The notes under the pieces were generated by a model. That model worked only from the letters and a program-made list of their open reading frames with translations, ran no database searches and had not been told where the DNA came from. Shown in pieces: positions 7,309-15,610 of a stretch of DNA of 64,000 bases. Positions within the stretch are counted from its first letter, which is position 1. Each line of letters begins with the position of its first letter. The DNA is taken from the NCBI GenBank assembly GCA_021200315.1, contig JAJQGU010000053.1:1-64000 (forward strand), written 5' to 3'. The stretch comes from Akkermansiaceae bacterium (GTDB taxonomy: Bacteria > Verrucomicrobiota > Verrucomicrobiia > Verrucomicrobiales > Akkermansiaceae). Both the position numbers and the translations under genes were made by a program.

Positions 7309-9885
7309 TCAATTGGCAACAATGTTCACCAGGCGTCCCGGCACCACGATTACTTTGCGAATAGTCTTGTCCGCCGTCAATTCCTGAATGCGGGGAAGGG
7401 CAATGGCACGCTGCTTCACTTCGTCCTCGGATGCGTCGATGGCCATTTGCATGCGTTCACGCAATTTCCCATTGATCTGCACCACGATCTCGCTTGTGTC
7501 GTCGTGCAGATAACGTTCTTCGGGGGATGGCCAGTCTTGTTGGCAGAGCTGCACATGGGGCAGGGAAGCGAAACATTCGCTCAGACGGGAATACACTTCC
7601 TCCGTCATGTGAGGAGCGAAAGGATTGAGCACCTTGAGAAGAGCAATATAATCCGCAGCCGCCACTGATTCTGCGGTCACCATTGCATTGGTGCACTGCA
7701 TCATGCGCGGAATTGCGGTATTGAAGGACATGCTTTCGATATCCGCCGTCACCTTTTCAATGGTGCGGTGCACTTCTTTGCGGACAGGCAGCGCTTCCGC
7801 TTCGGGCAGATTTTCGACTATTTTCCCCGAAGGCACCCATCTGTTCTCTTGGTTCTCTCGAAAGGCCAGCCGCCACACTCGGGCGAGAAAGCGGGAAATG
7901 CCCTCCACCCCCTTGGTGGCCCATGGTTTCACGTCCTTCAGAGGCCCCATGAACATTTCGTACAAGCGCAGAGAGTCTGCGCCGTATTCGCGTACCACGT
8001 CATCTGGGTTGACGACGTTGCCGCGGGATTTCGACATTTTCTGATTGTCTTCACCGAGGATAAGGCCTTGGTTGACGAGCTTGTGAAAAGGCTCCGGCGT
8101 GGAGAGGAAGCCGAGATCAAAAAGCACTTTGTGCCAGAACCGCGCATAAAGCAAATGCAGGACGGCATGTTCGGTGCCGCCCACATAAAGATCTACTCCG
8201 CCTGCTTTGTGCGTTCCGCCCATCCAGTACCGTTCGGCTTCTATTCCCACGAAGCGTTCCGTGTTGTCCGGGTCAATATAGCGGAGATAATACCAGCAAG
8301 ACCCGGCCCACTGAGGCATGGTGTTGGTCTCGCGAAACAGGTTGTCGCTGTAGTGGATCCACTGCGAAGCCTTTACAAGCGGCCCTCGCGGGTCGCCAGA
8401 GGGCTTGAAGTCCTCCATTGCGGGCTGCAGAAGAGGCAGATCGCTCTCGGGAATGGATTGATGGTGACCGTCCTTGGTCCACACGATGGGGAAGGGTTCG
8501 CCCCAATAACGCTGGCGCGAGAAAAGCCAATCGCGAAGTTTGTAGTTTACCTTGCCGTGTCCGCAGCCGTTTTCTTCAAGCCAGAGCGTCATCTTTTTCT
8601 TGGCTTCCGGTACGGTCATGCCAGTCAGGTGCCCCGAATTCACCATGGTGCCGTTGCAACCGCAGAAACCGCGCCAATCGACGTTTTTTTCATCGGGTTG
8701 CACCACTTGGATGATCGGCAAATCGAATTTCTGGGCGAAGTCAAAGTCTCGCTCGTCATGGGCGGGCACCGCCATGATGGCTCCCGTTCCATAGCCCGTC
8801 AACACGTAATCGGAAATCCAGATCGGTATTTCCTTGCCGTTGACGGGGTTCACGGCATATGCGCCAATGAAGACGCCAGTTTTCTCGTGGGCAAGATCGG
8901 TGCGCTCAAGATCGCTCTTGGCGGCGCAGGCTTTGCGGTAGTCGTTCACGGCGGTCTTCCGTTCAGGCGAGGTCAGTACATCCACCAAATTGTGCTCGGG
9001 GCTCAGCACCATGTAAGTGGCGCCGAAAAGCGTATCCGGGCGCGTAGTATAGATTGTGATGGCATGCCCTTGGGATTCAAACCGTACCTCGGCTCCTTCG
9101 GAACGGCCGATCCAATTGCGCTGCAGCAGTTTGATCGATTCCGGCCAGTCGAGCTCGTTCAGATCATCTATCAGGCGTTCAGCGTAATCTGTAATGCGCA
9201 GCATCCACTGGCGCAGATTGCGCCGCTCAATCGTGGCGCCCTTGGCGCGCCATTCCTCTACTTCTTCGTTGGCTAGAACCGTGCCCATGTCTGGAGACCA
9301 GTTGACGGGAACCTCGGCTACGTAAGCGAGACGCACGGCGTCAATCTGTTCGCGAGTCCATCCCTTCGCCTCTAATTCGGAGACGGGACGAGCCCTCTTG
9401 AGTTCCTTGTCGTAGTAGGAATTGTAAATTTTCAGGAAAATCCATTGCGTCCACCGTACATAGTCGGGGTTAATCGTGGCGATTTCCCTGTTCCAGTCGT
9501 AGGAGAACCCCAGCATTTTCAACTGGCGGCGGAAGTTGTCGATGTTCCTGTGAGTGGTGATCGCCGGGTGCTGCCCTGTCTTGATAGCGTACTGCTCGGC
9601 AGGCAGACCGAAAGCGTCCCAGCCCATGGGGTGCAGCACATTAAAACCACGCATTCTTTTGTAGCGCGATACAATATCCGTAGCCGTATAGCCTTCCGGA
9701 TGCCCCACGTGCAGCCCGGCCCCGCTTGGATAGGGGAACATGTCGAGCACGTAGCACTTCTCTTTTGATGCGTCAAAACCCTCATCACCGGGATTTTTCA
9801 CCGAGAAGGTCCTCTCATTCTCCCAAATCTTCTGCCATTTCGGTTCAAACTGATCAAACGGATACGGTAATTTGCGCTCGGACAT
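7309..9885 (-). CDS. leuS: Leucyl-tRNA synthetase
   Basis: An 858-residue class Ia aminoacyl-tRNA synthetase charging tRNA-Leu. PYPSGAGLHVGHPEGY carries the HIGH-type motif (HVGH at 59-62), the editing CP1 domain follows with a TTRPDTLFGATY segment, and KMSKSRGNVV is the second ATP-binding motif. The C-terminal anticodon-binding region ends with a normal LeuS tail. It heads a group with rpe and the VC0807-like gene. A long plus-strand open frame opposite it (7768-9276) is only its shadow. Confidence 0.98.
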   Translation of the reverse strand: MSERKLPYPFDQFEPKWQKIWENERTFSVKNPGDEGFDASKEKCYVLDMFPYPSGAGLHVGHPEGYTATDIVSRYKRMRGFNVLHPMGWDAFGLPAEQYAIKTGQHPAITTHRNIDNFRRQLKMLGFSYDWNREIATINPDYVRWTQWIFLKIYNSYYDKELKRARPVSELEAKGWTREQIDAVRLAYVAEVPVNWSPDMGTVLANEEVEEWRAKGATIERRNLRQWMLRITDYAERLIDDLNELDWPESIKLLQRNWIGRSEGAEVRFESQGHAITIYTTRPDTLFGATYMVLSPEHNLVDVLTSPERKTAVNDYRKACAAKSDLERTDLAHEKTGVFIGAYAVNPVNGKEIPIWISDYVLTGYGTGAIMAVPAHDERDFDFAQKFDLPIIQVVQPDEKNVDWRGFCGCNGTMVNSGHLTGMTVPEAKKKMTLWLEENGCGHGKVNYKLRDWLFSRQRYWGEPFPIVWTKDGHHQSIPESDLPLLQPAMEDFKPSGDPRGPLVKASQWIHYSDNLFRETNTMPQWAGSCWYYLRYIDPDNTERFVGIEAERYWMGGTHKAGGVDLYVGGTEHAVLHLLYARFWHKVLFDLGFLSTPEPFHKLVNQGLILGEDNQKMSKSRGNVVNPDDVVREYGADSLRLYEMFMGPLKDVKPWATKGVEGISRFLARVWRLAFRENQENRWVPSGKIVENLPEAEALPVRKEVHRTIEKVTADIESMSFNTAIPRMMQCTNAMVTAESVAAADYIALLKVLNPFAPHMTEEVYSRLSECFASLPHVQLCQQDWPSPEERYLHDDTSEIVVQINGKLRERMQMAIDASEDEVKQRAIALPRIQELTADKTIRKVIVVPGRLVNIVAN

Positions 9886-10031
9886 AGCTCGGGTCAGAAT
9901 ACTTCAACGCTTCCTGCATGGCAAGACTTTTCACCTTCCCTTCGACGCAGATGAGAGAAGAGGTCCTTCTCGAAAGAATATTGATTTTTCAAGAAAATTC
10001 ACTTTTATGGAGACTCGACTGAAAATTTTGC

Positions 10032-10060
10032 TTGCCAAACGCGCAAGAGAAGTGTATAAA
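10032..10060 (+). promoter_or_regulatory. Promoter of tRNA-Val(CAC)
   Basis: TTGCCA at 10032-10037, a 17-base spacer and TATAAA at 10055-10060 lie 22 bases before the mature 5' end of the tRNA. Good sigma-70-like match. Confidence 0.8.
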
Positions 10061-10082
10061 CGCTCCCGCATTTCTTATCAAT

Positions 10083-10157
10083 GCGCGGTTAGCTCAGCGG
10101 TAGAGCACATGCTTCACACGCATGGGGTCACTGGTTCGAACCCAGTATCGCGTACCA
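10083..10157 (+). tRNA. tRNA-Val, anticodon CAC
   Basis: A complete cloverleaf. The acceptor stem GCGCGGT pairs with ATCGCGT, the D arm holds TAGCTCAGCGGTAGAGCA, and the anticodon stem CATGC/GCATG encloses loop TTCACAC, so the anticodon is CAC (valine, GUG codons). The T arm contains GGTTCGAACCC, and CCA is encoded. It has its own promoter and a terminator at 10181-10211. Confidence 0.96.
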
Positions 10158-10180
10158 TCTTCAGGCTTTAAGCCATTTTA

Positions 10181-10211
10181 ACCCCCCTTGAGTTTTCAAG
10201 GGGGGGTATTT
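10181..10211 (+). terminator. Terminator after tRNA-Val
   Basis: A stem of CCCCCCTTGA with TCAAGGGGGG (about 10182-10207) has a short loop and is followed by a T-rich tail. Confidence 0.85.
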
Positions 10212-10345
10212 ATTTGAGACAGGCACAGAGAGGAACTTCTCTGCTCATTGTGTGGGAGGCTTCACACGGCAACCCAAAACAAGCCTTAAAGACCATTTCA
10301 AACTTGAGCTCAATTAAGCGATCAACAAAAAAACCAAGAGCGTCA

Positions 10346-10421
10346 TGGTGGAGCATAGGAGATTCGAACTCCTGACCTGTTGCGTGCGATGCAACCGCTC
10401 TACCAACTGAGCTAATGCCCC
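10346..10421 (-). tRNA. tRNA-Ala, anticodon CGC
   Basis: On the minus strand a full cloverleaf is seen. Acceptor GGGGCAT pairs with ATGCTCC, the D arm holds TAGCTCAGTTGGTAGAGC, and the anticodon stem GTTGC/GCAAC encloses ATCGCAC, giving anticodon CGC (alanine, GCG codons). The T arm holds AGTTCGAATCT and the CCA end is encoded. A CGC alanine isoacceptor implies other Ala tRNAs elsewhere. Confidence 0.93.
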
Positions 10422-10442
10422 ATGACGAGGAGGTCGAAAAGG

Positions 10443-10471
10443 TTTATACACGAAGTGCCGCTTTTATGCAA
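10443..10471 (-). promoter_or_regulatory. Promoter of tRNA-Ala(CGC)
   Basis: On the minus strand TTGCAT (10466-10471), a 17-base spacer and TATAAA (10443-10448) lie about 22 bases before the tRNA. Its spacing and -10 match the tRNA-Val promoter closely. Confidence 0.8.
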
Positions 10472-10533
10472 GCCTAATTTGCCTGTTGCAGTTTAACTTG
10501 AAAGAAAGCACTTGGCGTGCAAATTGTTTTTTC

Positions 10534-11256
10534 TCAAATATTATGTTGATTGTAAGCAGGTTGATGGGAATACCTCGGAGCATTGACGCCACCGATAATG
10601 AGAACGAATTCTCCCTTGGGAACTTGGGAGTGCAGTTCGCCCAGAACTTGAGAGACGCTGCCACGGTGGTATGTCTCGAAGATCTTAGTGAGTTCGCGGG
10701 CAACGCAGACGGGCACATCTGGGTCAATGGCTGCGAGGGCTTCCAGTGTCTTGATAATGCGATGAGGTGACTCGTAAAAAACACTGGTGTGTGAAGATGC
10801 CGCCGCTGTTTGCAGACAGGCGGATCGTTTTCCCGGCTTGACGGGCAGAAAGCCGCCGAAAAAGAAGGCGTCGCTGGGCAATCCGGAACCCACGAGAGCC
10901 GTTGTTGCCGCCGAGGGACCCGGCAGCACGGTAAAGGGAACACCACAGCACTTGAGCTCTTGGATGAGGCGGTATCCGGGATCGCTTATGCCGGGCATGC
11001 CGGCATCGGTGACAACGGCGAAGCGTTCGCCTGCGAGAGCCCGCCGGACGATTTCGGGAGCACGTGCCGCTTCGTTATGTTCATGCATGCTGAGCAGAGG
11101 CTGCGAGATGCCATAGTGAGAGAGCAGAAGCCCCGTGTGGCGCGTATCTTCGCAGACGATCACGTTCACACTGGAGAGGACCTCAAGAGCTCGTCGGGTG
11201 ATGTCGTCGCGGTTGCCGATAGGCAGGGATACAAAACTGACCGGATATTCGATCAT
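10534..11256 (-). CDS. rsmI: 16S rRNA (cytidine-2'-O) methyltransferase RsmI
   Basis: A tetrapyrrole-methylase-fold enzyme that 2'-O-methylates C1402 of 16S rRNA. The FVSLPIGNRDDIT start, CEDTRHT, TDAGMPGISDPGY and YESPHRI motifs are all present. The open frame extends 42 codons upstream into lptE, but the ATG at 11256 (MIEYPVS) gives the normal RsmI length of 240 residues and lies 10 bases after the lptE stop. It is the last gene of hisI-bamD-lptE-rsmI. The C-terminal tail is proline and histidine rich. Confidence 0.95.
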   Translation of the reverse strand: MIEYPVSFVSLPIGNRDDITRRALEVLSSVNVIVCEDTRHTGLLLSHYGISQPLLSMHEHNEAARAPEIVRRALAGERFAVVTDAGMPGISDPGYRLIQELKCCGVPFTVLPGPSAATTALVGSGLPSDAFFFGGFLPVKPGKRSACLQTAAASSHTSVFYESPHRIIKTLEALAAIDPDVPVCVARELTKIFETYHRGSVSQVLGELHSQVPKGEFVLIIGGVNAPRYSHQPAYNQHNI

Positions 11257-11266
11257 AGGCTTGAAA

Positions 11267-11788
11267 TCAGCCGTTTGTGAGATCTTCCGTGATTCTCTGA
11301 GCCGCGAGTTGGGCTGCGTAGGAAAGTGCGTTGGCGCGGGCCGTCTGCACGTTCCCCGAATTGTAGTAACTCGATGAGACAATGCAGGAGTTTTCGATGA
11401 GTGTTCGCTGGATGCTGTTGTCTACCACTCGGTATTTGACAGTCACATTCATTGAAATCTCATCGCTGAGATAGGTGTCTTCTGTATTGGTGCGGAGGGA
11501 ACTGTAACCAATTCTGGAAACCTCTCCCTCAATGCGGAAATCGCTCTCCCCACGTGCAGCCAAGCGATAGGTGCCGTCGCGTTGGAGAGTGTCCGCCAAA
11601 GCGGAGCTGATGAGTACGGCAGCTTCAGGTTCAAGGGAGTAGTTCGCCATCATGGTGACGTTGAATGTTTGCATCTTTTCCAAGACGCGGGGTTTGTAGC
11701 CACCCAGGCGATAGCCGCAGGAGGGGATGAGAAACAGCGCGGCCAAGACAAAGGCCGAGAAAATAAGATGACGGGATTTCGTCGCCAT
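11267..11788 (-). CDS. lptE: LptE-like LPS-assembly lipoprotein
   Basis: A 173-residue lipoprotein with lipobox IPSC (cysteine 24) followed at once by GYRLGG, the usual beginning of LptE, the plug of the LptD outer-membrane translocon for lipopolysaccharide. The ORF opens three codons earlier; MATK is the better start. The domain pattern, including the SALADTLQRDGTYRL segment, is typical of verrucomicrobial and planctomycete LptE-like proteins. It is placed between bamD and rsmI. Its assignment rests on the lipobox context and length, since LptE sequences diverge strongly. Confidence 0.8.
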   Translation of the reverse strand: MATKSRHLIFSAFVLAALFLIPSCGYRLGGYKPRVLEKMQTFNVTMMANYSLEPEAAVLISSALADTLQRDGTYRLAARGESDFRIEGEVSRIGYSSLRTNTEDTYLSDEISMNVTVKYRVVDNSIQRTLIENSCIVSSSYYNSGNVQTARANALSYAAQLAAQRITEDLTNG

Positions 11789-11800
11789 GGGAAACAATGG

Positions 11801-12763
11801 TTATCGAGCGGATGTTTCGCTGCCCCCCCCTTTGCGAATGCGATTCAGATAGTTTTGGGCTTTGGCTGCCGCTTCGGGGTTTACATCCTTTTGTCGAGCT
11901 ACGTCCTCAAAGCAGAAAACGGCGGGTTTGATATCGCGCGCCCGGAAGTAGTAGAATTCGCCCACTTCAAGCTGCTGCTGAACGATTGCCTTTTTCATGC
12001 CGCCTACGCCAAGTTTAGCCTGTTTAGCTTCGGGATGGTTGGGATAGCGCAGCAGGAATTCTTCATAAGCCTCCTGAGCATTGGCAAGATTCACCTGGTT
12101 CTTGCTGCCCTTGGTAACGGATTCTGCCCAGAGCCGAGCTACCATGAGCTGGGCTTCTGGTGCGTATTTACTCGAAGGGTAGTCTTCTACGAGTTTCTGA
12201 TAGGCTTCTCGAGCTTCATCCGGTCTGTTTAGACCGATCAAATATTTGCCGAGCATCCATGTGGTGGTGGCGGCCATTTCGTTGTAAGGTGCGGCGTCGC
12301 GGATGAATTGCAGCCATTTGATGACAGCGGCTGAATCCATATTGACGTTCCACAGCCAGAGCACTTTGTTCTTGATCTGCCCGTTGATGGCGCTGTGGGC
12401 GAGGGCGAGCTGACGGTTCAGAGCCTTTTCATACAGATGAGACCCATGGTATTTCTCGACAATTTTTTTGTAGGCATCAAAGGCGTCCGTATATTCTCCG
12501 CGCTGTTCATAGAGTTTTCCCATGCGGAAATATGCCTCGGGTGCATTCTCATCGATGGGGTTGTAGTCGATCAGCCGTTCGTATTGCTTGATGGCGCCTT
12601 TTGCGTCTCCGCGGGTTTCTCTGGCCATTCCTTCATTCATGTAGGCCAGTGCCTTCGGATCCGAAACCCGGATGGAGCCTGTGGGGGGAGGCCCGTCGTA
12701 GGCGCATTGCACGAGTGCCGCAGATGCCAAGATCCCAAGAGCGACGAGGAGATTGCACTTCAT
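11801..12763 (-). CDS. bamD: BamD-like outer-membrane assembly lipoprotein
   Basis: A 320-residue lipoprotein with lipobox LVQC (cysteine 20) and tandem TPR-like repeats. These recur as PEAYFRMGKLYEQRGEYTDAF, WMLGKYLIGLNRPDEAREAY, and a terminal EAYEEFLLRYPNHPEAKQA. That is the BamD/YfiO arrangement, a scaffold that holds BamA partners in the beta-barrel assembly machine. The frame opens further upstream, but the ATG at 12763 fits the signal peptide. The product is somewhat longer than E. coli BamD (245 residues). It precedes lptE, so two envelope-assembly lipoproteins are made together. Confidence 0.85.
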   Translation of the reverse strand: MKCNLLVALGILASAALVQCAYDGPPPTGSIRVSDPKALAYMNEGMARETRGDAKGAIKQYERLIDYNPIDENAPEAYFRMGKLYEQRGEYTDAFDAYKKIVEKYHGSHLYEKALNRQLALAHSAINGQIKNKVLWLWNVNMDSAAVIKWLQFIRDAAPYNEMAATTTWMLGKYLIGLNRPDEAREAYQKLVEDYPSSKYAPEAQLMVARLWAESVTKGSKNQVNLANAQEAYEEFLLRYPNHPEAKQAKLGVGGMKKAIVQQQLEVGEFYYFRARDIKPAVFCFEDVARQKDVNPEAAAKAQNYLNRIRKGGGSETSAR

Positions 12764-12830
12764 ATCTATCACAGTATACGTATTGTCCTCACCATTGCAA
12801 GCCGGAAAGCGGATGCAGAATGAGAGGGAC

Positions 12831-13241
12831 TCATTTCTTTCCGTAAACCTTCTCGGCATCAAAGGTGAAACCGTCATCTGCCGATTCGAGAACTACTGGC
12901 GATCCGTCGATTAAAGAGTCACCAAACGGTACGACCCGGTAGAAGCATGAGCGATGTCCGGTGTGGCAGGCGCCTGCCCCCATCTGATCGACGAGCAGGA
13001 TGAGAGCATCTTGGTCGCAGTCGACAAGTATTTTATGTATTTTCTGAATATGGCCGCTGGTTGCTCCCTTGCGCCAGATTTCCCGGCGACTGCGCGAATA
13101 GTAGACGGCTTCACCGGTCTCGAGTGTCATGCGAAGCGATTCTTCGTTCATATAGGCCAGCATGAGAGGCTCTTGTGTCCGGTAGTCCATGGCCAGAGCC
13201 GGGATGAGCCCTGTTGCGTCAAACTTCGGGGAGAATTGCAT
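12831..13241 (-). CDS. hisI: Phosphoribosyl-AMP cyclohydrolase
   Basis: A 136-residue HisI, the third step of histidine biosynthesis, opening the ring of phosphoribosyl-AMP. The segments MLAYMNEESL, YYSRSRREIWRKG, the DCDQDA metal-binding site and ACHTGHRSCFY with its zinc cysteine and histidines are all intact. It is the monofunctional form, lacking the HisE domain. The frame opens 51 codons earlier, but the ATG at 13241 gives the family length. Other his genes are not in the window. Confidence 0.95.
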   Translation of the reverse strand: MQFSPKFDATGLIPALAMDYRTQEPLMLAYMNEESLRMTLETGEAVYYSRSRREIWRKGATSGHIQKIHKILVDCDQDALILLVDQMGAGACHTGHRSCFYRVVPFGDSLIDGSPVVLESADDGFTFDAEKVYGKK

Positions 13242-13387
13242 GCTATTCTCTGTGTCGGTATGGCTGCAGCGATGGCTCCAGACAATGCGTTTGCTGTTCA
13301 TGGCGGGAAAGAGCATATACGATTTTCCCTGTAAGAACGATTCTTTTCCGTTGCACTGACACGGGAAAATGCGATAATAGCCCCGCG

Positions 13388-14365
13388 ATGGCATTCACTT
13401 TCCAACATGCCTGCGAGCTTTTGTCCGCCGCCCAGCGTTCCGGACGCCTTCCGCACGCACTGTTGGTGACGGGCTCCGCCTCTTCTGGCACTCATGAACT
13501 TGCGCTTTTTCTGGCGCGGAAGCTCAACGGATGCAGGGCGGAGACTCTCGAGAGTCTCCGCCATCCGATGTGCCGAGTGTTGAGTCCCGGTTCGAAGTCT
13601 CGCCGCATCTTGATTGACGATATGCGTTCCATCGAGCCTTTCCTTCAGCTCAAGGCGGATCCGGGAAAGACCAAATTCGTGGCAATCGTAGAGGCGGATC
13701 GCATCAATGAACAGGCTGCCAACGCCTTCTTAAAGACCTTAGAAGAACCGCCCGCGCAAACGCTCATCGTGTTGATCACGGCGCACCCCTCGCGCCTGCT
13801 TGCCACGATTCTTTCCCGCTGTATTCGCCTCGATCTTCGCGATGCGGCAGGCGAACCTGCTCTCACCGAGGTGCAGCGGCAATTTCTTCCGTCGGTCGTC
13901 AAGGCGTTGGAAGGAATGGGCAGTGATTTGGCCGCTTTGGCCTTACGTACCGCGTTGCTCGATTTTCTCGCCCAGCGCCGGGAGTCTATCACGAACAGCC
14001 TCCAGTGTGCTCTCAAGGACGAGGCCAAGGCCATTTCCGTCGGTACCGGCGTGAAGGATTGGGAAGCCAGCCGAAAAGAAGAGAACGTTGCTCTCATTGA
14101 AACTGAATACCTGGCAGAGCGCACAGGCGTGCTCGATCTTCTCTCCCTCTGCTTGGGGCAGGCCGTGTTGCTCGCCTCGCACGCTCCTGATGTGAAGCCT
14201 CTCGCCCTGGTCATTCGACGGGTGGCCGAACAATTCCCCGTGAAACACCTCATTCGCCGCATGAAGGCAGTTGATGCCTTGCGCAGAGATCTGGAATTCA
14301 ACGTTCATGAAGGGTTGGCCGTCGACCGCAGACTTTTAGAGGCGTTCGGCGCATCCCCGGCTTGA
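13388..14365 (+). CDS. holB: DNA polymerase III delta' subunit-like clamp-loader ATPase
   Basis: A 325-residue AAA+ family protein of the HolB/DnaX group, part of the clamp loader. The expected pattern is seen in HALLVTGSASSGTHELA (a degenerate P-loop, as usual in delta'), ILIDDMRSIEPFL, VAIVEADRINEQAANAFLKTLEEPP and the RCIRLDL sensor region. There is no zinc-ribbon. The frame opens at 13214, inside the divergent hisI, so the ATG at 13388 (MAFTFQHACELL) is preferred. It is transcribed divergently from hisI. Confidence 0.88.
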   Translation: MAFTFQHACELLSAAQRSGRLPHALLVTGSASSGTHELALFLARKLNGCRAETLESLRHPMCRVLSPGSKSRRILIDDMRSIEPFLQLKADPGKTKFVAIVEADRINEQAANAFLKTLEEPPAQTLIVLITAHPSRLLATILSRCIRLDLRDAAGEPALTEVQRQFLPSVVKALEGMGSDLAALALRTALLDFLAQRRESITNSLQCALKDEAKAISVGTGVKDWEASRKEENVALIETEYLAERTGVLDLLSLCLGQAVLLASHAPDVKPLALVIRRVAEQFPVKHLIRRMKAVDALRRDLEFNVHEGLAVDRRLLEAFGASPA

Positions 14366-14558
14366 CTTTCGAGCGGCGCCCTGCCGCTTTTCACAGCCGT
14401 TTCTCCAGAAGGAGCCCTGCTGTGTTTCCGTGCATCGTATCGAGGGCTCGCCTATGGCGCAATGCCATGGAATTTCACGGCTTCTTCTGCCAAAGTCCAC
14501 GGTTTTTCGCGAATGGACAGGGCGAAGAGCTGACCTGAAGGGGCGGAGAATCTCCCGC

Positions 14559-15497
14559 TCAGAGGCGTTTCCACGGAAGATTCTCAAGCATCTCGTCGAA
14601 GCCGAGCCCAGTTCCCGGCGGTGAGACTAATTCCGGCTTGATGTACAGGCCGAGAGCTATGGAGAATGCGTGTGGCTGATAGACGTGTTGTGTGACGAGT
14701 CCGCAGACGGGGACATCTTCGGTTGCGGTGTTCCGATAGTGAAAGGCTGCGCAATAGGCAGCCCAGAGCTGTCCGAGCGGGTGATCCATATAGCTGGTGA
14801 AAATAGGGCGGCCATCCACGATATGATCCCGTGCGGGTTTGACGATGCACCTTGCGGGTATGCAGGATGAGATGCTTGAGTGATGCGGCGGAGGCATATC
14901 GCAGGCGAGGGGGATGCCTGCATTCTGCAGAGCCCGCCAACTCTTGACGGAGCAGGTGCATGGGTCTTCAATGAAATCGATGCGGTCACGAAGAGTTTCG
15001 GGCAGCATGAACCAGAATTTCAGAGTCTCCTCGTGTGTCAGTGTAGCGTTGAAATCAAGTCTCCATGACCATTCGGGGAGTGCGGCCGCTATGGTTATGA
15101 GACGCCTGGCCGCTGCCTTCAAATTGGGCGGAAGCTTCAATTTTCCTGTCCGAAATCCTCTTTGATTGAGCGTGTCTGCCGTGGCGAGAGAGGTGCTGGA
15201 GAGAAGAGTGGCATGGCTTCTGGGGATGGTGAGGTTCTCAAAGAGGTTTTTACCTTCCCGCCGAGCTTTGCCGTCGAGTTCCATACAGCGCAGTGCGCGT
15301 GCTCCAAGTCTCAGGGGGTGCCCTTCACGCAGAGCCGCCAGTTCGTGCTTGAGGGAATCGTCGCCCAGTTCAGGCCAAGGATGCAGACAGGCAAAACCTC
15401 CGCTGTCACTGCGCAACAATGCGCCAAGGCGAGGATGCTTGCCCGCCCGGGCGTTTGGCGAATCTGTCGGGTTCAATGTATACAGAACATGAAACAT
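14559..15497 (-). CDS. menC: Enolase-superfamily protein, o-succinylbenzoate synthase-like
   Basis: A 312-residue member of the enolase superfamily resembling MenC, which dehydrates SHCHC to o-succinylbenzoate in menaquinone synthesis. The KLK lysine pair, the RLDFNA and FIEDP metal ligands, an ACDMP third ligand and the IVKPARD lysine stand at the expected places, so the active site looks complete. No other men genes are near, so a different substrate (for example a dipeptide epimerase) cannot be excluded. It reads away from ppdK's terminator and is probably transcribed on its own. Confidence 0.7.
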   Translation of the reverse strand: MFHVLYTLNPTDSPNARAGKHPRLGALLRSDSGGFACLHPWPELGDDSLKHELAALREGHPLRLGARALRCMELDGKARREGKNLFENLTIPRSHATLLSSTSLATADTLNQRGFRTGKLKLPPNLKAAARRLITIAAALPEWSWRLDFNATLTHEETLKFWFMLPETLRDRIDFIEDPCTCSVKSWRALQNAGIPLACDMPPPHHSSISSCIPARCIVKPARDHIVDGRPIFTSYMDHPLGQLWAAYCAAFHYRNTATEDVPVCGLVTQHVYQPHAFSIALGLYIKPELVSPPGTGLGFDEMLENLPWKRL

Positions 15498-15553
15498 CTA
15501 ACCCTTCTTAAGTACTGCCGGCCTGAAATCGCGCTGTACGATGCTCATCCCCT

Positions 15554-15591
15554 AAAAAAGACAGGAAGGAAACTCCTGTTCCTTCCTGTCT
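15554..15591 (-). terminator. Terminator after ppdK
   Basis: On the minus strand GACAGGAAGG (15581-15590) pairs with CCTTCCTGTC (15560-15571), followed by six T. It ends the ppdK transcript and separates it from menC. Confidence 0.85.
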
Positions 15592-15610
15592 GAATGGGAA
15601 TGTTTTTTAC

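Noticed and set aside
7768-9276. 502-codon plus-strand open frame opposite leuS
   Set aside because: It is antisense to the catalytic core of leuS and has no domain; high-GC codon structure explains it.
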